DNA of 16,051 nucleotides from PALSA-555 sp035468285. Lineage in GTDB: Bacteria; Actinomycetota; Acidimicrobiia; IMCC26256; PALSA-555. This document shows, in pieces, positions 14,828-16,051 of this stretch. The translations under genes were made by a program, and so were the position numbers. Location of the stretch: assembly GCA_035468285.1 (NCBI GenBank), contig DATISY010000104.1, positions 1-16,051 on the forward strand, in the 5' to 3' direction. A model generated the notes under the pieces. The model did no database searches and was not told the DNA's origin. It saw only the letters and a program-made list of their open reading frames with translations. The number at the start of each line of letters is the position of its first letter. Position 1 is the stretch's first letter.

Positions 14828-14843
14828 CGGCCCTCAGCCGAGC
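14818..14843. terminator. Bidirectional terminator-like hairpin containing both stop codons
   Basis: GCTCGGCTGA (14818-14827) and TCAGCCGAGC (14834-14843) are perfect 10-bp inverted repeats around a 6-base loop. The arms contain the stop of the diguanylate cyclase and, on the other strand, that of the convergent gene. No U-run is present on either side, as is usual in GC-rich actinobacteria, so termination is inferred. Confidence 0.6.
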
Positions 14844-15391
14844 CACCCGTCGGCGCAGGCGAGGAGGAACCGGCTCACCTCGAGGCACCGGTCGAGCAGC
14901 TCGCAGGACACCGCCTCCCCGTCACGGATGCGGAGCAGCGACACCCGCTGGTGCGCCACGACGCGCAGTGCCCGCTCCGGCGAGTCTGTCGCCGACGGGA
15001 TCGAGTCGATGGCCGACACATCCAGTGGCAGCTCGGGGCCGCCGATGCCGGCCAGGTCGGTCGCCAGGACCAACAGGTCGGGGTTGTGGGGCAGTGGGGG
15101 AAGACCCCAGGTGAAGTTCAGGGGGAAGTCGTAGTCGTCGGGCGGGTCGTCACCTTCCGGGCGGGCCATGACGGCGTCCTCGAACCCGAGGAGCACACGG
15201 GGGTCGATCTCCAACGACAGGTACAGATCGACCGGGCCCTCGCAACCCTCCTCGGGGTGCACGTCGACCTCCCAGGTCTGGCGCAGCGAGTAGCTCTCGA
15301 CGAAATGTCGTTCGTCGTGGACGTGGAAGCCGTGCTCGACGGCGTGGTCCTTGAGGTCGGCGACGAAGCCGGCGACGTCGATGACGGCCAC
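14834..15391 (-). CDS. Uncharacterised acidic protein coupled to rdgB
   Basis: 185 residues, family not recognised. It is acidic, with no signal peptide or membrane segment. Seen: an N-terminal VAGFVADLKDHAVEHGF helix, a beta-rich middle (RQTWEVDVHPEEG, VDLYLSLEIDPRVLLGF), an acidic DDPPDDYDF loop, LNFTWGLPPLPHNPDLLVLATDLAG, and a C-terminal helical part (RALRVVAHQRVSLLRIRDGEAV cut short, then CLEVSRFLLACADGWLG). The GTG at 15391 is chosen because GAGGAGG lies just upstream, over the end of rdgB, whose stop is one base before the start. Translation coupling with rdgB is likely, but a shared role is not evident. Confidence 0.75.
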   Translation of the reverse strand: MAVIDVAGFVADLKDHAVEHGFHVHDERHFVESYSLRQTWEVDVHPEEGCEGPVDLYLSLEIDPRVLLGFEDAVMARPEGDDPPDDYDFPLNFTWGLPPLPHNPDLLVLATDLAGIGGPELPLDVSAIDSIPSATDSPERALRVVAHQRVSLLRIRDGEAVSCELLDRCLEVSRFLLACADGWLG

Positions 15392-15392
15392 G

Positions 15393-16051
15393 TCACACCT
15401 CCTCGGGGCCGGGGGGCGGGCGCTCATCGTCGGCGTCCGGCGGGTCGAGATGACCCGCTCGGTCCAAGATCGCGAGTCCGTCGGCGAGCGTACGGAAGGC
15501 CCGCCCTCGATGCGAGCAGGCGTGCTTCTCCCCGGGGCTCATCTCCGCGAACGTCCGGCCGTCGCCGGCGTCGGCCATGAACACGGGGTCGTAGCCGAAG
15601 CCCCCGCCGCCCCGAGGGGCGCTGGCGATGGTGCCGTCCACGGTGCCGATCGCGGCCAGCTCGCGCCCGTCAGGGAAGCTCGCCACCGCGACCGTGACGA
15701 ACCGGGCCCGGCGGTCCTCGAGCGGTACGTCGCGGAGCCGATCGAGGAGCAGCGCGACGTTGTCGGTGTCGGTGGCGCGCGGGCCGGCGAACCGGGCGGA
15801 GTGGACACCAGGCGCCCCGTCGAGCACGTCGACCTCCAGTCCGCTGTCGTCGGCGATGGCGGCCTCCCCCGTGACGTCGCGCACCGAACGGGCCTTCAGC
15901 CGGGCGTTGGCCTCGAAGGTGTCGCCGTCCTCGTCGGCGACGGGGATCTCCGAGGGGCGTGGGAGCAGCTCGATCGGCAACCCGGTGTTCGCGACCACAT
16001 CCTCGATCTCGCGGGCCTTCTCGGCGTTGGCGGTGGCGAGCACGAACCGCA
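15393..16051 (-). CDS. rdgB: RdgB/HAM1 non-canonical purine NTP pyrophosphatase (first base of start codon outside window)
   Basis: About 219 residues. The enzyme hydrolyses dITP, ITP and XTP to the monophosphate and PPi, keeping deaminated purines out of DNA and RNA. Motifs: TANAEK (TxNxxK) at the N-terminus, ADDSGLEVDVLDGAPGVHSAR with the catalytic Asp, GGGGFGYDPVF, FAEMSPGEKHACSHRGRAF with the base-recognising SHR. The frame runs to the right edge, where the last two bases read TG, then CGG TTC GTG CTC GCC, giving (M)RFVLATAN, the standard family N-terminus. The real start codon is therefore cut after its first base, and a GTG start at 16043 is too short. The Pro/Asp-rich C-terminal tail is longer than the core. 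The gene is upstream of the acidic protein in one operon. Confidence 0.95.
   Translation of the reverse strand, partial: RFVLATANAEKAREIEDVVANTGLPIELLPRPSEIPVADEDGDTFEANARLKARSVRDVTGEAAIADDSGLEVDVLDGAPGVHSARFAGPRATDTDNVALLLDRLRDVPLEDRRARFVTVAVASFPDGRELAAIGTVDGTIASAPRGGGGFGYDPVFMADAGDGRTFAEMSPGEKHACSHRGRAFRTLADGLAILDRAGHLDPPDADDERPPPGPEEV

Overview
This 16 kb window is very GC-rich with dense short-gap genes, frequent GTG starts, tRNA genes that do not encode CCA, and gene families typical of Actinobacteriota. These include an SDR, a thiolase paired with a DUF35 protein, a PG-binding-domain membrane fusion protein, and OmpR/HAMP-kinase pairs. The small Cys/His protein beside tRNA-Leu and the overall gene style suggest an acidimicrobial-type actinobacterium, but that placement is inference. 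All sequence in the window reads as chromosomal; no insertion sequence, phage or CRISPR array was seen. Left part (1-2950): a nucleoside hydrolase running off the left edge sits directly behind a TIGR01777-type epimerase. tRNA-Lys(CTT) follows, then a shortened ArsR-type regulator with palindromic candidate operators upstream, then an SDR oxidoreductase on the plus strand. Selenoprotein (2948-3450): a PrxQ/Bcp-like peroxiredoxin has an in-frame TGA exactly at its peroxidatic cysteine (DTPG-U-T). A 7-bp hairpin lies at bacterial-SECIS distance behind it, and the reading frame stays intact to the C-terminus. This is best read as a selenocysteine peroxiredoxin. Its ribosome binding site is buried in a separate hairpin of about 17 bp. 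The window has no selA, selB, selC or selD. Middle (3474-9245): a MacAB-like ABC system is split across a divergent promoter. To the left run the ATPase and a membrane-anchored, glycine-rich DUF5666-like protein. To the right run the membrane fusion protein, the FtsX/MacB permease, an OmpR-type response regulator and its histidine kinase, in an overlapping operon. The shared promoter carries two oppositely oriented pairs of TAAGG-like half sites with 11-bp periodicity, a good candidate operator for the encoded regulator. Right part (9273-16051): a SCP-x/Ltp-type thiolase lies behind a DUF35 OB-fold partner whose four zinc-ribbon cysteines have all been replaced. After that come tRNA-Leu(TAG), a small Cys/His-containing protein, a 1064-residue soluble diguanylate cyclase with seven regularly spaced PAS domains, and an unrecognised acidic protein coupled to RdgB/HAM1 NTP pyrophosphatase. 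The rdgB start codon is cut by the right edge.
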